Assembly (NCBI GenBank): GCA_963764825.1 | Contig: CAVXUA010000004.1 | Location: forward strand, 116,256 to 180,255 | Direction of reading: 5' to 3' | Source: JAZGGS01 sp963764825 | Lineage (GTDB): Bacteria; Bacteroidota; Ignavibacteria; Ignavibacteriales; Ignavibacteriaceae | Length of the DNA: 64,000 nucleotides | Shown here: positions 30,053 through 38,794 of the stretch, one piece after another | Position numbering within the stretch: position 1 is the first letter of the stretch | Layout: every line of letters starts with the position of its first letter | Position numbers and translations under genes: made by a program | The notes under the pieces: model-generated | The model's input: the letters and a program-made list of their open reading frames with translations, nothing else | The model's database searches: none | Told to the model about the DNA's origin: nothing

Positions 30053-30262
30053 TTATTTATCAAATTCAACATCTTTATGTGAACCATCGCAGAATGGCTT
30101 GTTCTTCGAACCGCCGCAACGGCACAAAGCTGACTTTCCTTCCTTCAAAGTTTCCGTTCCATCTTTATCTACAATAAGAACCGTTCCACTTGCAATATAT
30201 GGTCCTCCTTGTTTTACTTCTATTTTAACCATGTTTTCTTGTGTGCTTTCGTTTTGTTCCAT
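30053..30262 (-). CDS. CDGSH iron-sulfur domain protein
   Basis: This 69-residue protein has one CDGSH motif, CRCGGSKNKPFCDGSHKD. Ligands Cys47, Cys49, Cys58 and His62 would hold a [2Fe-2S] cluster. The first half is a beta-rich stretch with GGPYIASGTVLIVDKDG. Such proteins are small cytoplasmic redox or electron-transfer factors of uncertain role. I start at 30262 because it has a purine-rich ribosome site (AAAGGAGAA) and avoids a non-homologous extension up to 30316 that overlaps the gene upstream. It follows the TamA-like gene closely, on the same strand. Confidence 0.88.
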   Translation of the reverse strand: MEQNESTQENMVKIEVKQGGPYIASGTVLIVDKDGTETLKEGKSALCRCGGSKNKPFCDGSHKDVEFDK

Positions 30263-30305
30263 TTCTATTCTCCTTTTTATTATTAACCCAAATTTGATGT
30301 CAAAC

Positions 30306-32069
30306 CTAAAACTCATTCACAATTCCAAAATGGAATTTCCCTTCGCTTAATGTTTCTCCCTGTGCAATTGCAAAACTTACACCAAGCAAACCTATCCCTG
30401 TTTCAACTGTTAATCCAACTCCATAACCAAAGATAAAATCTTCAGCACCTGCAATTCCCCGCTCAGGCTCTGCTTCTCTAAAATAATAACCGGAATCAAA
30501 AAACAAAAATGCATACGAGCGGCGGGTTATCAGCAGCCGGTATTCAAGGTTTGTCCATGCAGTTAGTGATCCTAAAAATTGGTCTTCACGGTAACCACGT
30601 ACAGATCTTGTTCCACCAAGCCGCCAGAGATCACTATCTTCAAAAAAAGCTCCTGTTAATTCTCTTCCACTTACGGTAATCGCAATTACATGTCTTCTAA
30701 ACAATTCATAAAAACCTCTAAAGCTTGCAGTGAGTCGCTGCAAGTTAATACTGGTTTCCAGATTAGGTGGAATGAACTCAGCCGGACCGTTTATATTTTT
30801 CCTGCTGAATGAATAGGAAGTTTCAAATAGGAAGCCGCTCGTTGGCGAAAGCGGATCATCGCGGACATCAATTTTAAGACTTAACCCGGTTGTAAGAGCG
30901 GATGAATTATAAACTGTAAACTTCGGCTCTTCTCTTTCTGTTGGAATAACCTCTTCAGAAACAACAAACCCAGCTGCAGAAATATCTTCGGTGGCTAAGT
31001 ATTCCAAGCTGCCGCCAATTTTCCCCTGAACATAAGTTGTATCCTGTATCCGTTGAAATAATTCTGCATTTAAATTAAATGGATAACTGAAAAGCCATGG
31101 TTCCAAATATTTTAATTCAAGTTCCTGAGAATGGCGATTGAGCTTCTGCCATCTTACAGCTGCGGCTCTTCCCGTTCCAAAAATATTTCTTAAAGTTACA
31201 TTTACAAGTCCTGTAACATATCCTTTTTCATCATCCGTTGAAGGTGGAATGTAACCGATAATTCCATCAAAGTTGTTCGTGTTTTTTTCTTTTACATTTA
31301 TAAGCAGCACTCCATTGTTTTCAGAATCCAGATAGAAAGTAGGAAGCGGAACCGGATCGAAGAATCTTAGCTTGTTCAATCGTTTAGGAAGGTCATCAAC
31401 TTTTTCCTGCGAGTAACCTTCGCCGCTTTCAATTCTGAGTTCACGGATGATTACGTAATCTTTGGTAGAAAAGTTTCCCTCAATTTTTATCCTGTCAATA
31501 CTGCTTGTATCTCCTTTTTCTAAAAGAAGATAAAGGTCGGCAAAATGTTCAACGCTTGTTGTATCATCATAAAGATGAACCGATGAGATGGTGAAACTGG
31601 CAAACGGAAAACTATTATTTTCCATCTGGGTAAGTAGTTCATTAATGTTAGATTCAATCTCAAACTTATTGAAAACTTCACCTTCGAGATAAGAAAAAAT
31701 GGTTTTGATTTCTGCAAATTCTGGTAAATCTGAACTTGTTAGGAATACTTTATTAACAAAGGTTGGATTGCCCTCATCGATATTTATTACCAAATCAACT
31801 TTTTGCGAATCTTCTAATATTGTTACCGAGCTACCCTTGAATGTGCTGTTAAGATAACCCTTGAGCGAAAGCTCGTTGGCAATTCTCGATTTAGCGCTAT
31901 CTAATAAACCAGGATAAAATTGATTTCCCTTAAAGGCGTCTGCAAGATTTATAATTTCGCTATCGCTTAACAGTGTGTTACCATTTACCTCTGTATTATT
32001 AATTGTTTGAGCAGATAACAAGAAAGGAAAACAGAAATGGATAAGAAATTTTTTATTCAGGTTTATCAT
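30306..32069 (-). CDS. BamA/TamA-like outer-membrane protein (POTRA repeats plus barrel)
   Basis: This 587-residue protein has a signal peptide (FLIHFCFPFLLSAQ) and about three POTRA-like domains (about 20-290; for example TINNTEVNGNTLLSDSEI, IDRIKIEGNFSTKDYVIIRELRIESGEGYSQ). A C-terminal 16-strand barrel carries WRLGGTRSVRGYREDQFLG, the conserved (V/I)RG(F/Y) lid-lock motif. The last residue is Phe, as in Omp85 proteins. It inserts or translocates outer-membrane proteins. At 587 residues it is short for BamA and closer to TamA-like or surface antigen D15 paralogues. The ORF overlaps the end of the PfkB gene by 17 bases. Confidence 0.87.
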   Translation of the reverse strand: MINLNKKFLIHFCFPFLLSAQTINNTEVNGNTLLSDSEIINLADAFKGNQFYPGLLDSAKSRIANELSLKGYLNSTFKGSSVTILEDSQKVDLVINIDEGNPTFVNKVFLTSSDLPEFAEIKTIFSYLEGEVFNKFEIESNINELLTQMENNSFPFASFTISSVHLYDDTTSVEHFADLYLLLEKGDTSSIDRIKIEGNFSTKDYVIIRELRIESGEGYSQEKVDDLPKRLNKLRFFDPVPLPTFYLDSENNGVLLINVKEKNTNNFDGIIGYIPPSTDDEKGYVTGLVNVTLRNIFGTGRAAAVRWQKLNRHSQELELKYLEPWLFSYPFNLNAELFQRIQDTTYVQGKIGGSLEYLATEDISAAGFVVSEEVIPTEREEPKFTVYNSSALTTGLSLKIDVRDDPLSPTSGFLFETSYSFSRKNINGPAEFIPPNLETSINLQRLTASFRGFYELFRRHVIAITVSGRELTGAFFEDSDLWRLGGTRSVRGYREDQFLGSLTAWTNLEYRLLITRRSYAFLFFDSGYYFREAEPERGIAGAEDFIFGYGVGLTVETGIGLLGVSFAIAQGETLSEGKFHFGIVNEF

Positions 32070-33018
32070 TAATTACTTTCATTTTTTTACCAACCGCCTC
32101 CGGCGTAATCTTCCCTGTAAATTGATCTGCAAAAGTTTTGGGTACCCTGCCCACATCAAACATTCCGGAATTTGAAGTTCCTAAGGAAGTTGCGAAGATA
32201 AGCTGCTCTAAAAAAGTTACCTGGTGATGCCATCCGTAAACAATTCCGGAAGTAAATGCATCACCGCTTCCTGTTGGATCTATAACCTCAATTTTAGGGA
32301 CTGCAACTTTATAATGAAAGTCAAAATTGGAAGAGTAGAATGAATTTTCGCCATCAGTTAAGAATGCTTGTTTTACTCCTTTAGAATAAAGAAAATCCAA
32401 ATACTGTAATTTTTCCTTTTCTGTTTTTAAACTGATTTTAAGTGATGACTCTGTTTCTTGTACATTATTATGAATAACAGTTGGAGAAGCATCAATACAA
32501 TTATTAAGATGATTTCCATAAGTATCACAAATTGAAATTTTACCAAGTTTGTTCGCAAGTTCAATTCCTGCTGGAAATATTAAATCTGCCTTCTTACAAG
32601 GCGAGCTGCCGGAAAAAACTACAATCGCAGAGTTTGTAATCATCTTTTCCAGTTTCAAAAGGAATGCATCGGCTTCATCTTTTGATATTTCAGGATCTTC
32701 ACCAAAGAAGTAACTCACAGAGGGCTCAGAGGAGTCAATAATTACAGCACAATCGCGTGTTTTTATTTTTGTTGATATAAATGAAAAGTTTATCTCTTCT
32801 TTATTAAGTGAATTCCGAAAAGCTTTACCATTAGCACCCCCAAGAAAAGTTAGTGCAATGTTCTGCACATTTAATTCGTTTAGCTGCTTGCTAACATTTA
32901 TACCTTTCCCTCCAGCTTGAAGCGTTACAACTCCGTTCCTGTTTTGATGATGAAGTGATACCTTTTGATATTCATATCTTCTTTCCAACAGCGGATTAAT
33001 TGTTACAGTTAATACCAT
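32053..33018 (-). CDS. PfkB-family sugar kinase (1-phosphofructokinase-like)
   Basis: This 321-residue ribokinase-fold kinase has the N-terminal motif GGKGINVSKQLNELNV and the C-terminal DPTGSGDAFTSGIVYGW with the catalytic Asp. The opening VLTVTINPLLERRY resembles FruK/LacC (hexose-phosphate kinases), where the sequence is usually TLNPALD. The substrate is probably a phosphorylated hexose, but this is inferred from the subfamily. No PTS genes are seen nearby. The stop lies 17 bases inside the TamA-like ORF, on the same strand, so both are likely coupled. Confidence 0.83.
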   Translation of the reverse strand: MVLTVTINPLLERRYEYQKVSLHHQNRNGVVTLQAGGKGINVSKQLNELNVQNIALTFLGGANGKAFRNSLNKEEINFSFISTKIKTRDCAVIIDSSEPSVSYFFGEDPEISKDEADAFLLKLEKMITNSAIVVFSGSSPCKKADLIFPAGIELANKLGKISICDTYGNHLNNCIDASPTVIHNNVQETESSLKISLKTEKEKLQYLDFLYSKGVKQAFLTDGENSFYSSNFDFHYKVAVPKIEVIDPTGSGDAFTSGIVYGWHHQVTFLEQLIFATSLGTSNSGMFDVGRVPKTFADQFTGKITPEAVGKKMKVINDKPE

Positions 33019-33113
33019 AAGATTTACAGCAGATGGTTGGCTTAGCTAAATTATTTGTGCACAGGATTTTTTAAAACTGTTTTAAACCTGCTCCAAAAAA
33101 TTATAATCTATTT

Positions 33114-34385
33114 TTAATACCTATACCTGAAAAGATCACCGTATAAAGGGGTTGTAAGACGGTAATCACCAAAACCTGTTTCATCAATAAATATAAAGCT
33201 ATGATTAAGATCGTAATACTGCCAAACCTCATATGGTTTCGAATCATATTCAAACGGGTGCCGGTCTATATTATCGGGCGAACCAAGAATAATGAATACC
33301 ATTCCCCTATCTGAACGCCATCCTTCAACGTAGTGTGAAAAGTGTTCATCTGCATAGGCAATCCTTCTAAAATATTCTTCAAATGCTTGGTTCTGTTCAT
33401 TTGTAGGATTAGGATCCTTATCCTTCCAGAAATCAACAAATCGTTTTGATTTTATATCATCAGTTTCTGCTTCTTTAACAAAATCCATTTCCTCCGGGCT
33501 GGCAATATACCTTAACTGCTCTACTGCTTTATCCAAATCCTGAATTGTTCTCGGCACACCGATCCACCTGGAAATAAATGATTTAGCTACAGAACTAATT
33601 ATCTGGTCTTCATTATCTTTTAAATAAACATGAAGAAGATATTTACCCAGGTTTAGCTTAACATCTTCAAATGTAAAAAACATCTGGTTAATCCCCTGTT
33701 GAACCGGTTTTTTCCCACTAGACTGGAATAAAACTTCTTTATCCATATTTGAAATCATGTATTCCAACGTAACTATGGAAGCAGAATCAGAATAGATTTC
33801 GAAGAAGAATGGTATGCCATCCACATCTACAAAAACATGCCTGGTAATGTTCGGAATAATTTTGTTGCTTCCCTCAACAACCTTGTTTTGCGCAATAAGC
33901 ATAACATCGCTTAGTGATGGATTTATTGAAAGATCGCGAACAGTAAATAGATTTTCTGAAAAGATTTCTTCGCGAGAATCTTTATCCAGCACCGCAGTTT
34001 TTACTAAATAATTTCCAGGTTTCAAATTGAATGACCTGTGACTCAAATTAAAATTCTTAGCAGAAACAGATTCATCGAAACTGTAAGCAATTATTTTTTC
34101 GCTCCATATTTTTTCAGTCAGCAAACTCTCTTTTTCTTCATCATAAACAGAAACAGTTACAGTATAAGCTGCTTCGAATCCTTTACCGGTTTTAACAAAC
34201 TGTACATCCTGGTAAGGTACGTGGATGAACACATCCAGTTTAGTTTTACCATCTTCACCGGCAAAGTTTAAAAAATCCTGGAAATACTTTGCACCGCCGA
34301 GGGGAAGATTATATAGATCTTCAACTTGAGCATACAAGCTGCTCAAAGTGAAAATGGGAACGAGTATTACAGTTAATATTTTCAT
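33114..34385 (-). CDS. GWxTD domain-containing protein
   Basis: This 423-residue exported protein has a signal peptide (MKILTVILVPIFTLSSLYAQ) and an N-terminal region of beta-rich repeats. The C-terminal GWxTD domain holds the segment EGWRSDRGMVFIILGSPDNIDRHPFEYDSKPYEVWQYYDLNHSFIFIDETG in parts. The family is common in the FCB group and has no known activity. I use the ATG at 34385 rather than 34409, since it begins the signal peptide and has a GGAG ribosome site. It lies 13 bases after rimO. The sequence of the final 70 residues is very conserved-looking, suggesting a real fold. Confidence 0.85.
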   Translation of the reverse strand: MKILTVILVPIFTLSSLYAQVEDLYNLPLGGAKYFQDFLNFAGEDGKTKLDVFIHVPYQDVQFVKTGKGFEAAYTVTVSVYDEEKESLLTEKIWSEKIIAYSFDESVSAKNFNLSHRSFNLKPGNYLVKTAVLDKDSREEIFSENLFTVRDLSINPSLSDVMLIAQNKVVEGSNKIIPNITRHVFVDVDGIPFFFEIYSDSASIVTLEYMISNMDKEVLFQSSGKKPVQQGINQMFFTFEDVKLNLGKYLLHVYLKDNEDQIISSVAKSFISRWIGVPRTIQDLDKAVEQLRYIASPEEMDFVKEAETDDIKSKRFVDFWKDKDPNPTNEQNQAFEEYFRRIAYADEHFSHYVEGWRSDRGMVFIILGSPDNIDRHPFEYDSKPYEVWQYYDLNHSFIFIDETGFGDYRLTTPLYGDLFRYRY

Positions 34386-34398
34386 TTTTTTATCTCCA

Positions 34399-35697
34399 TT
34401 ATTTTCCAATCACATTGGCAAAAATATCATATTCATTATAATCGTAAACTTCGGATAAATAAAATTCACCGATTTTCAATTTTCTGTTTTTTGCTGGAAT
34501 TAGCACTTCTCCATCAACTTCCGGAGCATCTCTATATGATCGTCCAATATAAAAATCTCCTTCAACAGCTTCAACTAACACTTTTAGTTTTTTTCCTTTT
34601 AGCTCACTATTTTTTTTAAGTGATATTTCCTTTTGCAATTCCATTATTTTATCTCTGCGTTCAAGTTTTTCCTCTTGTGGTACCGTATCCCCCATTTCGT
34701 AGCTAACCGTGTTTTCTTCCTGTGAATAATCAAAGGTACCAACTCTATCGAACTGCGCATCATTAATAAATTCGCACAACTCGTTAAACTCTTTTTCAGT
34801 TTCGTTGGGATATCCAACAATAAAAGTTGTTCTTAAAATAATTCCCGGTATTCTATCTTTTAATTTATTAATCAATTCCAGAGTTTGTTTTTTTGTTATT
34901 CCTCTTCTCATTGATTTAAGCACAATGTCTGAAATATGCTGTAAAGGAATATCTACATAGTTACAAATTTTTTCATTCGATGCAATCTCATTAATAAGAT
35001 CTTCAGGAAAATGGGAAGGATAAGCGTACATAATCCTTATCCATTCGATGCCATTTATTTTACTAAGATTATTCAGAAGTTCGGCAAGATTTTTCTTATT
35101 GTAAAGGTCTTTTCCATAATCGGTAGTATCCTGTGCTATAATAACCAGTTCGCGGGTATTATTGGCAGCTAAAAATTCTGCTTCACGTACAAGCTCTTCC
35201 ATTGGTTTAGATTTATGATTTCCGCGCATAATTGGAATTGCACAAAATGAACATGGATGATCGCAGCCCTCGGAGATTTTTAGGTAAGCAGTGTGGGAAG
35301 GAGATGTAACAACTCTTTCACCAAGCAAGTTATATTTTAATTCCCCGCCAAGCTCTTTTACAATTCCTTCAAAATTTTCTGTGCCAAAATAGATATCAAC
35401 TTCCGGTATCTCTTTTTGTAACTCGCTTTTATATCTTTCTGAAAGGCATCCAGCTACAATAACTTTTTTTGTTTTCCCTTCGTTCTTCCAGTTTACAGCT
35501 TTCAATATTGTATCAACTGATTCTTCTTTAGCTGCTTCAATAAATCCGCATGTATTAATTATAATTGCATCAGATTTATCAGGATCGTTTTGCAAACCGA
35601 TATTATTCGCCTGCAATTGTCTCATCAACCTTTCAGAATCAACTGTATTCTTAGAACAGCCCAGCGTAATAACGCTAACCTTTTTACGTTTTTTCAT
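34399..35697 (-). CDS. rimO: Ribosomal protein S12 methylthiotransferase
   Basis: This 432-residue radical SAM enzyme adds a methylthio group to the conserved Asp of ribosomal protein S12. The N-terminal UPF0004 cysteines are Cys14, Cys50 and Cys84 (TLGCSKNTVDSER, INTCGFI, AGCLSERY). The radical SAM CxxxCxxC is CDHPCSFC (145-152). A C-terminal TRAM domain follows (ELKGKKLKVLVEAVEGDFYIGRSYRDAPEVDG). The SEGCDHPCSFCAIPIMRG and EEN-TVSYEMGD wording separates it from MiaB, which is also encoded in this window. It follows cdsA by 14 bases. Confidence 0.95.
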   Translation of the reverse strand: MKKRKKVSVITLGCSKNTVDSERLMRQLQANNIGLQNDPDKSDAIIINTCGFIEAAKEESVDTILKAVNWKNEGKTKKVIVAGCLSERYKSELQKEIPEVDIYFGTENFEGIVKELGGELKYNLLGERVVTSPSHTAYLKISEGCDHPCSFCAIPIMRGNHKSKPMEELVREAEFLAANNTRELVIIAQDTTDYGKDLYNKKNLAELLNNLSKINGIEWIRIMYAYPSHFPEDLINEIASNEKICNYVDIPLQHISDIVLKSMRRGITKKQTLELINKLKDRIPGIILRTTFIVGYPNETEKEFNELCEFINDAQFDRVGTFDYSQEENTVSYEMGDTVPQEEKLERRDKIMELQKEISLKKNSELKGKKLKVLVEAVEGDFYIGRSYRDAPEVDGEVLIPAKNRKLKIGEFYLSEVYDYNEYDIFANVIGK

Positions 35698-35711
35698 TTA
35701 AAGAATTAAAC

Positions 35712-36527
35712 TCAACTAAAATATTTTAAATATAACCAGACTGCAGGAGCAGAAAATAAGAGCGAGTCGAACCGATCAAAAATTCCGCCATGACCGGGAA
35801 TGATGGAAGAAGAATCTTTTACACCAGCGTCTCTTTTTATGCTGGATTCTACAAGGTCTCCAAGTTGACCAATAATTCCAATAATAATTCCTAATACAAT
35901 AACATTTGCCCAAGAAAGAAAATCTAAAACAACCAGCTTTGCCAGAATCATTATAAAAATTGCAAATACAAATCCAAACAGTGCTCCTTCCCAGCTTTTG
36001 TTAGGACTAATGCGTGGGAACAATTTAAGTTTTCCGAGAGCAGTGCCTCCAAAAAATGCAGCAGAATCACAAATCCAGATTGTTGCTAACATTGAAATTA
36101 TTAGATACCCTCCCCTGAAGTAAAGATCATTTGTGTTTGGGTAAAATTCGCGGATTGCGATTAATGCTGAAGAGAATAACCCGATATATGTAATTCCTAA
36201 AACGGTTGCACCAAGATTTTTTACAACCGAACCTTTATTGCGGAACAATTCAATCATCAACAATAAAAGAATAATTATAAAGAGCATCGGGGTGAAATCA
36301 ATTATGTGATAAAACTGGTTTGTAATTATAAACCCAATTGCAATAATCCCAAACCAAAGATTGGCATTAGCAATATTCTTCTTAACCATTCCACTGAATT
36401 CGTAGTATGATATTAAACCAATTGCTAATGTAAAGATGAAGAAATAGTAACTTCCAAAGTAACTTGCCAGAACGATTAAAGGAATGGCAACAATAGAAAC
36501 TATTACTCTTGTAGTTGTATTACTAAT
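35712..36527 (-). CDS. cdsA: Phosphatidate cytidylyltransferase, probable ATT start
   Basis: This inner-membrane enzyme makes CDP-diacylglycerol from phosphatidate and CTP. The signature segment PNKSWEGALFGF and the C-terminal DSSSIIPGHGGIFDRFDSLLFSAP are intact. The first in-frame ATG (36389) would delete the first conserved membrane helix. Reading upstream in frame gives ISNTTTRVIVSIVAIPLIVL, matching the family opening MSNLTTRV. The codon at that position is ATT at 36525-36527, with AGGAG about eight bases before it, giving 271 residues. I take ATT as the start, overlapping the DUF2007 stop. A base error (ATG to ATT) is the alternative. Confidence 0.88.
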   Translation of the reverse strand: MSNTTTRVIVSIVAIPLIVLASYFGSYYFFIFTLAIGLISYYEFSGMVKKNIANANLWFGIIAIGFIITNQFYHIIDFTPMLFIIILLLLMIELFRNKGSVVKNLGATVLGITYIGLFSSALIAIREFYPNTNDLYFRGGYLIISMLATIWICDSAAFFGGTALGKLKLFPRISPNKSWEGALFGFVFAIFIMILAKLVVLDFLSWANVIVLGIIIGIIGQLGDLVESSIKRDAGVKDSSSIIPGHGGIFDRFDSLLFSAPAVWLYLKYFS

Positions 36528-36882
36528 CGCCGTTCTCCTCTTCGCTTGAACTTTCCTGGTTCTTTACGCTGGTTATAAAATTAAGTGCGGGTTGTACATC
36601 AAGTTTTTTAACCATCAATTTTACAACCGAAAAATCACCGGGAGCCGGAAAGTTATGATCTTTTTGTGAAAGCATCGTAGCTGCAATACCTGCACTTTCC
36701 AGATTATCCTTTAGCATTTCTACATCAATCTCGTTGAACGAGGTATAAACGAGCACCCAATCATCTTCATTAAGCTCATCATACTTTTTTAATTCAGCAG
36801 CATCAACAAGATGAGTTTTGCAATCGGGGCAAATTACAATACCTTCCACGTATTCATAATTACAATTTGGGCAAACCGGCAT
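36523..36882 (-). CDS. DUF2007-type protein with N-terminal zinc ribbon
   Basis: This 119-residue protein begins with a double CxxC zinc ribbon (CPNCNYEYVEGIVICPDC). Residues 40-105 form a DUF2007-like ferredoxin fold (WVLVYTSFNEIDVEMLKDNLESAGIAATMLSQKD). It ends in an acidic tail (SSSEEENGD). The function is unknown. It is translationally coupled: its TAG stop overlaps the ATT start of cdsA. It is 8 bases from the CPBP protease gene upstream, so a CPBP-DUF2007-cdsA-rimO operon is likely. Confidence 0.82.
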   Translation of the reverse strand: MPVCPNCNYEYVEGIVICPDCKTHLVDAAELKKYDELNEDDWVLVYTSFNEIDVEMLKDNLESAGIAATMLSQKDHNFPAPGDFSVVKLMVKKLDVQPALNFITSVKNQESSSEEENGD

Positions 36883-36890
36883 AATGCCTC

Positions 36891-37856
36891 CTATGTTGTT
36901 TTATGTTTTTTATAGTACCTTTTTATAAAAAATACCACAATTCCGAATAAAGATAAGAGTATAAAGAAATATATGATATTTGCATTTAACGCGCTCGTGT
37001 CCGTTGTACTCAGGCTGAAAATTTCGTCATCACCAATAATAAAGTATAGCAGCACGGCTGTGAAGTTATTTAAAAAGTGAAGAACTATCGGGATAAATAG
37101 AGATTTGCTTAGATATGCTGCAAATCCAAAATATAATCCGAGAGTGATGAGCGGTAAGATCCCGTAAGGACTAAAATGATATAATCCAAAAAAGATTGCT
37201 GTAACAGCGGCAGCTTTAAAGGGTGAAATTTTATACTCAAAACTTCTCTGAATATAACCTCTGAACATTACTTCTTCAGCTAGGGCAGGAACTACAGCAA
37301 TTACAATAACCACCAGGATCATTTCGGGAATGTTATCTGCTGAAAGAAGGTTGCCAAAAGTTTTTTCAACAAGTTCGTTTAAGGAATCGAATAAAGATTT
37401 TATGGAGTTTATAAACTCAGAACTTGCTGCCCATTTCTCTATAAAAAAATTTTGAATGTACAAATAACTCTGAAGCAGCGGTGTTAAAACAATTATTCCC
37501 ACAATAAATAAGAAAACTTCGCGCCAGTTGGGAATTTTTATGGTAATAACTTTTGAGACATCTCCGTAAATCCATTTTGCAAATAGTAAAGCAGGAAGAA
37601 GAATAAAAAGTATTTGTCCTGCCATTGTCATCAGCCGTAAACCGTTAACCGGGGCAGCTTCCAGATCAAAACCAAATATTAATAATGTTAATATGCCCCC
37701 AACAAACTGGTAGAGGAAAAAGCCTCCAACAAGCCCAAGGAACGCTGCGGCGAGCGGAGAAATTAACGGGTAAATATCCGGTTTGCTGAAAGAATCATTA
37801 TTGTTTTTTAAATGATCCTGTTCTTCATTTTCGGGATTAGTTTTTAAGTCATCCAT
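36891..37856 (-). CDS. CPBP-family intramembrane metalloprotease
   Basis: This 321-residue membrane protein has about eight hydrophobic helices and an acidic cytoplasmic N terminus. The Abi/CAAX-protease motifs are EEVMFRG (Glu194, Glu195, Arg199), the FGLYHFSPYG His and HFLNNF. These residues form the metal-dependent site in Rce1-like proteases. A role in prenyl-protein cleavage, bacteriocin immunity or lipid-linked maturation is possible, and none is shown here. It is the first gene of the operon with cdsA and rimO, below the terminator at 37926-37959. Confidence 0.88.
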   Translation of the reverse strand: MDDLKTNPENEEQDHLKNNNDSFSKPDIYPLISPLAAAFLGLVGGFFLYQFVGGILTLLIFGFDLEAAPVNGLRLMTMAGQILFILLPALLFAKWIYGDVSKVITIKIPNWREVFLFIVGIIVLTPLLQSYLYIQNFFIEKWAASSEFINSIKSLFDSLNELVEKTFGNLLSADNIPEMILVVIVIAVVPALAEEVMFRGYIQRSFEYKISPFKAAAVTAIFFGLYHFSPYGILPLITLGLYFGFAAYLSKSLFIPIVLHFLNNFTAVLLYFIIGDDEIFSLSTTDTSALNANIIYFFILLSLFGIVVFFIKRYYKKHKTT

Positions 37857-37925
37857 TAAATATTTATAAAAGTAACGTGGATATTTATAGTGAAGTTAAA
37901 GATAAGAAATTATAGACTCAACAAT

Positions 37926-37959
37926 AAAAAAAGGAAGAAGCATTTGCCTCTTCCTTTTA
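37926..37959 (-). terminator. Intrinsic terminator of the DUF3108 gene
   Basis: On the minus strand an AAAGGAAGA stem pairs with TCTTCCTTT across a short GC-containing loop, followed by seven T (plus-strand A-run at 37926-37932). It sits 20 bases past the DUF3108 stop and before the CPBP operon. Confidence 0.85.
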
Positions 37960-37979
37960 AATTTAGAGGGAAAATCTTT

Positions 37980-38777
37980 TTAACGTTTTGATTCTAATTT
38001 ACCTGCCAACCCTTCGTAGTTAGTTAATTTTGCTTCAACATAACCGATAAGGATTTTTGTTCTAACTTTTACGGGCAACCTCAGATCATCATCTGTCATC
38101 CAAACAATAATATCACCTTCGTGTTTAAACAATCCGCCTTCCTGTACCAACGGTTCAACAACAATACAATCGAATTCACCTGATGGAACTTCTACGGTTT
38201 CTTTGCCGTGATAAATTACATCCAGGTCATAAACTTTATCTTTATAAAAATTTTGCATATGAAATTTATCGTTCACTTTTAATTCTGAATAATTTAAAGT
38301 ACGCGCATAATATAAAGCAGAGACAATATCATTTACATACAACGGTATTTCATATTCGCCTTTGCTGGTTTTTGCTTTCCCTTTTCGCTGATCAAAAAAA
38401 GCTGCAAAATCCCTAGAGTAGCTGCCTTCCCTTATATGCTGTTCGAATCGCCATGGGAAAAGCCCTTCAACATCAATGTAAGTTTCGTAACGGTCTCTAA
38501 CCTTGTAAAGCCAATCGAAGCCGGAAACAGTTACAACTTCAAATTGAACATGGTATGCATCCCTTCCTGAAATTCTTTTTATCTTCGGGATCTCCATTGT
38601 AGCAATGCCTGCTGTAATAAACCCGTAATCTATATTATATACCAGCTTTTCTCCCTCTTTAAACGCTTTGTTCTCAACTTTTCGTAAATCTTCACTATTC
38701 GGTTTATCTCCAGCAAATGCTAAAAAGCTAAAGACTAACAATACTAGCCAGATATATTTTCTTTTTTTACTAAACAT
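37980..38777 (-). CDS. DUF3108 exported protein
   Basis: This 265-residue protein has a signal peptide (KYIWLVLLVFSFLAFAG). The mature part is a beta-rich lipocalin-like domain of the DUF3108 family, with GEKLVYNIDYGFITAGIATMEI at the start and VVEPLVQEGGLFKHEGDIIVWMTDDDLRLPVKVRTKILIG near the end. A periplasmic or outer-membrane location is likely. The function is unknown; the family is often encoded near LPS or transport genes. It follows the GT9 gene by 17 bases and ends at a strong terminator. Confidence 0.87.
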   Translation of the reverse strand: MFSKKRKYIWLVLLVFSFLAFAGDKPNSEDLRKVENKAFKEGEKLVYNIDYGFITAGIATMEIPKIKRISGRDAYHVQFEVVTVSGFDWLYKVRDRYETYIDVEGLFPWRFEQHIREGSYSRDFAAFFDQRKGKAKTSKGEYEIPLYVNDIVSALYYARTLNYSELKVNDKFHMQNFYKDKVYDLDVIYHGKETVEVPSGEFDCIVVEPLVQEGGLFKHEGDIIVWMTDDDLRLPVKVRTKILIGYVEAKLTNYEGLAGKLESKR

Positions 38778-38794
38778 TTTTATTCTCCGTAGTT

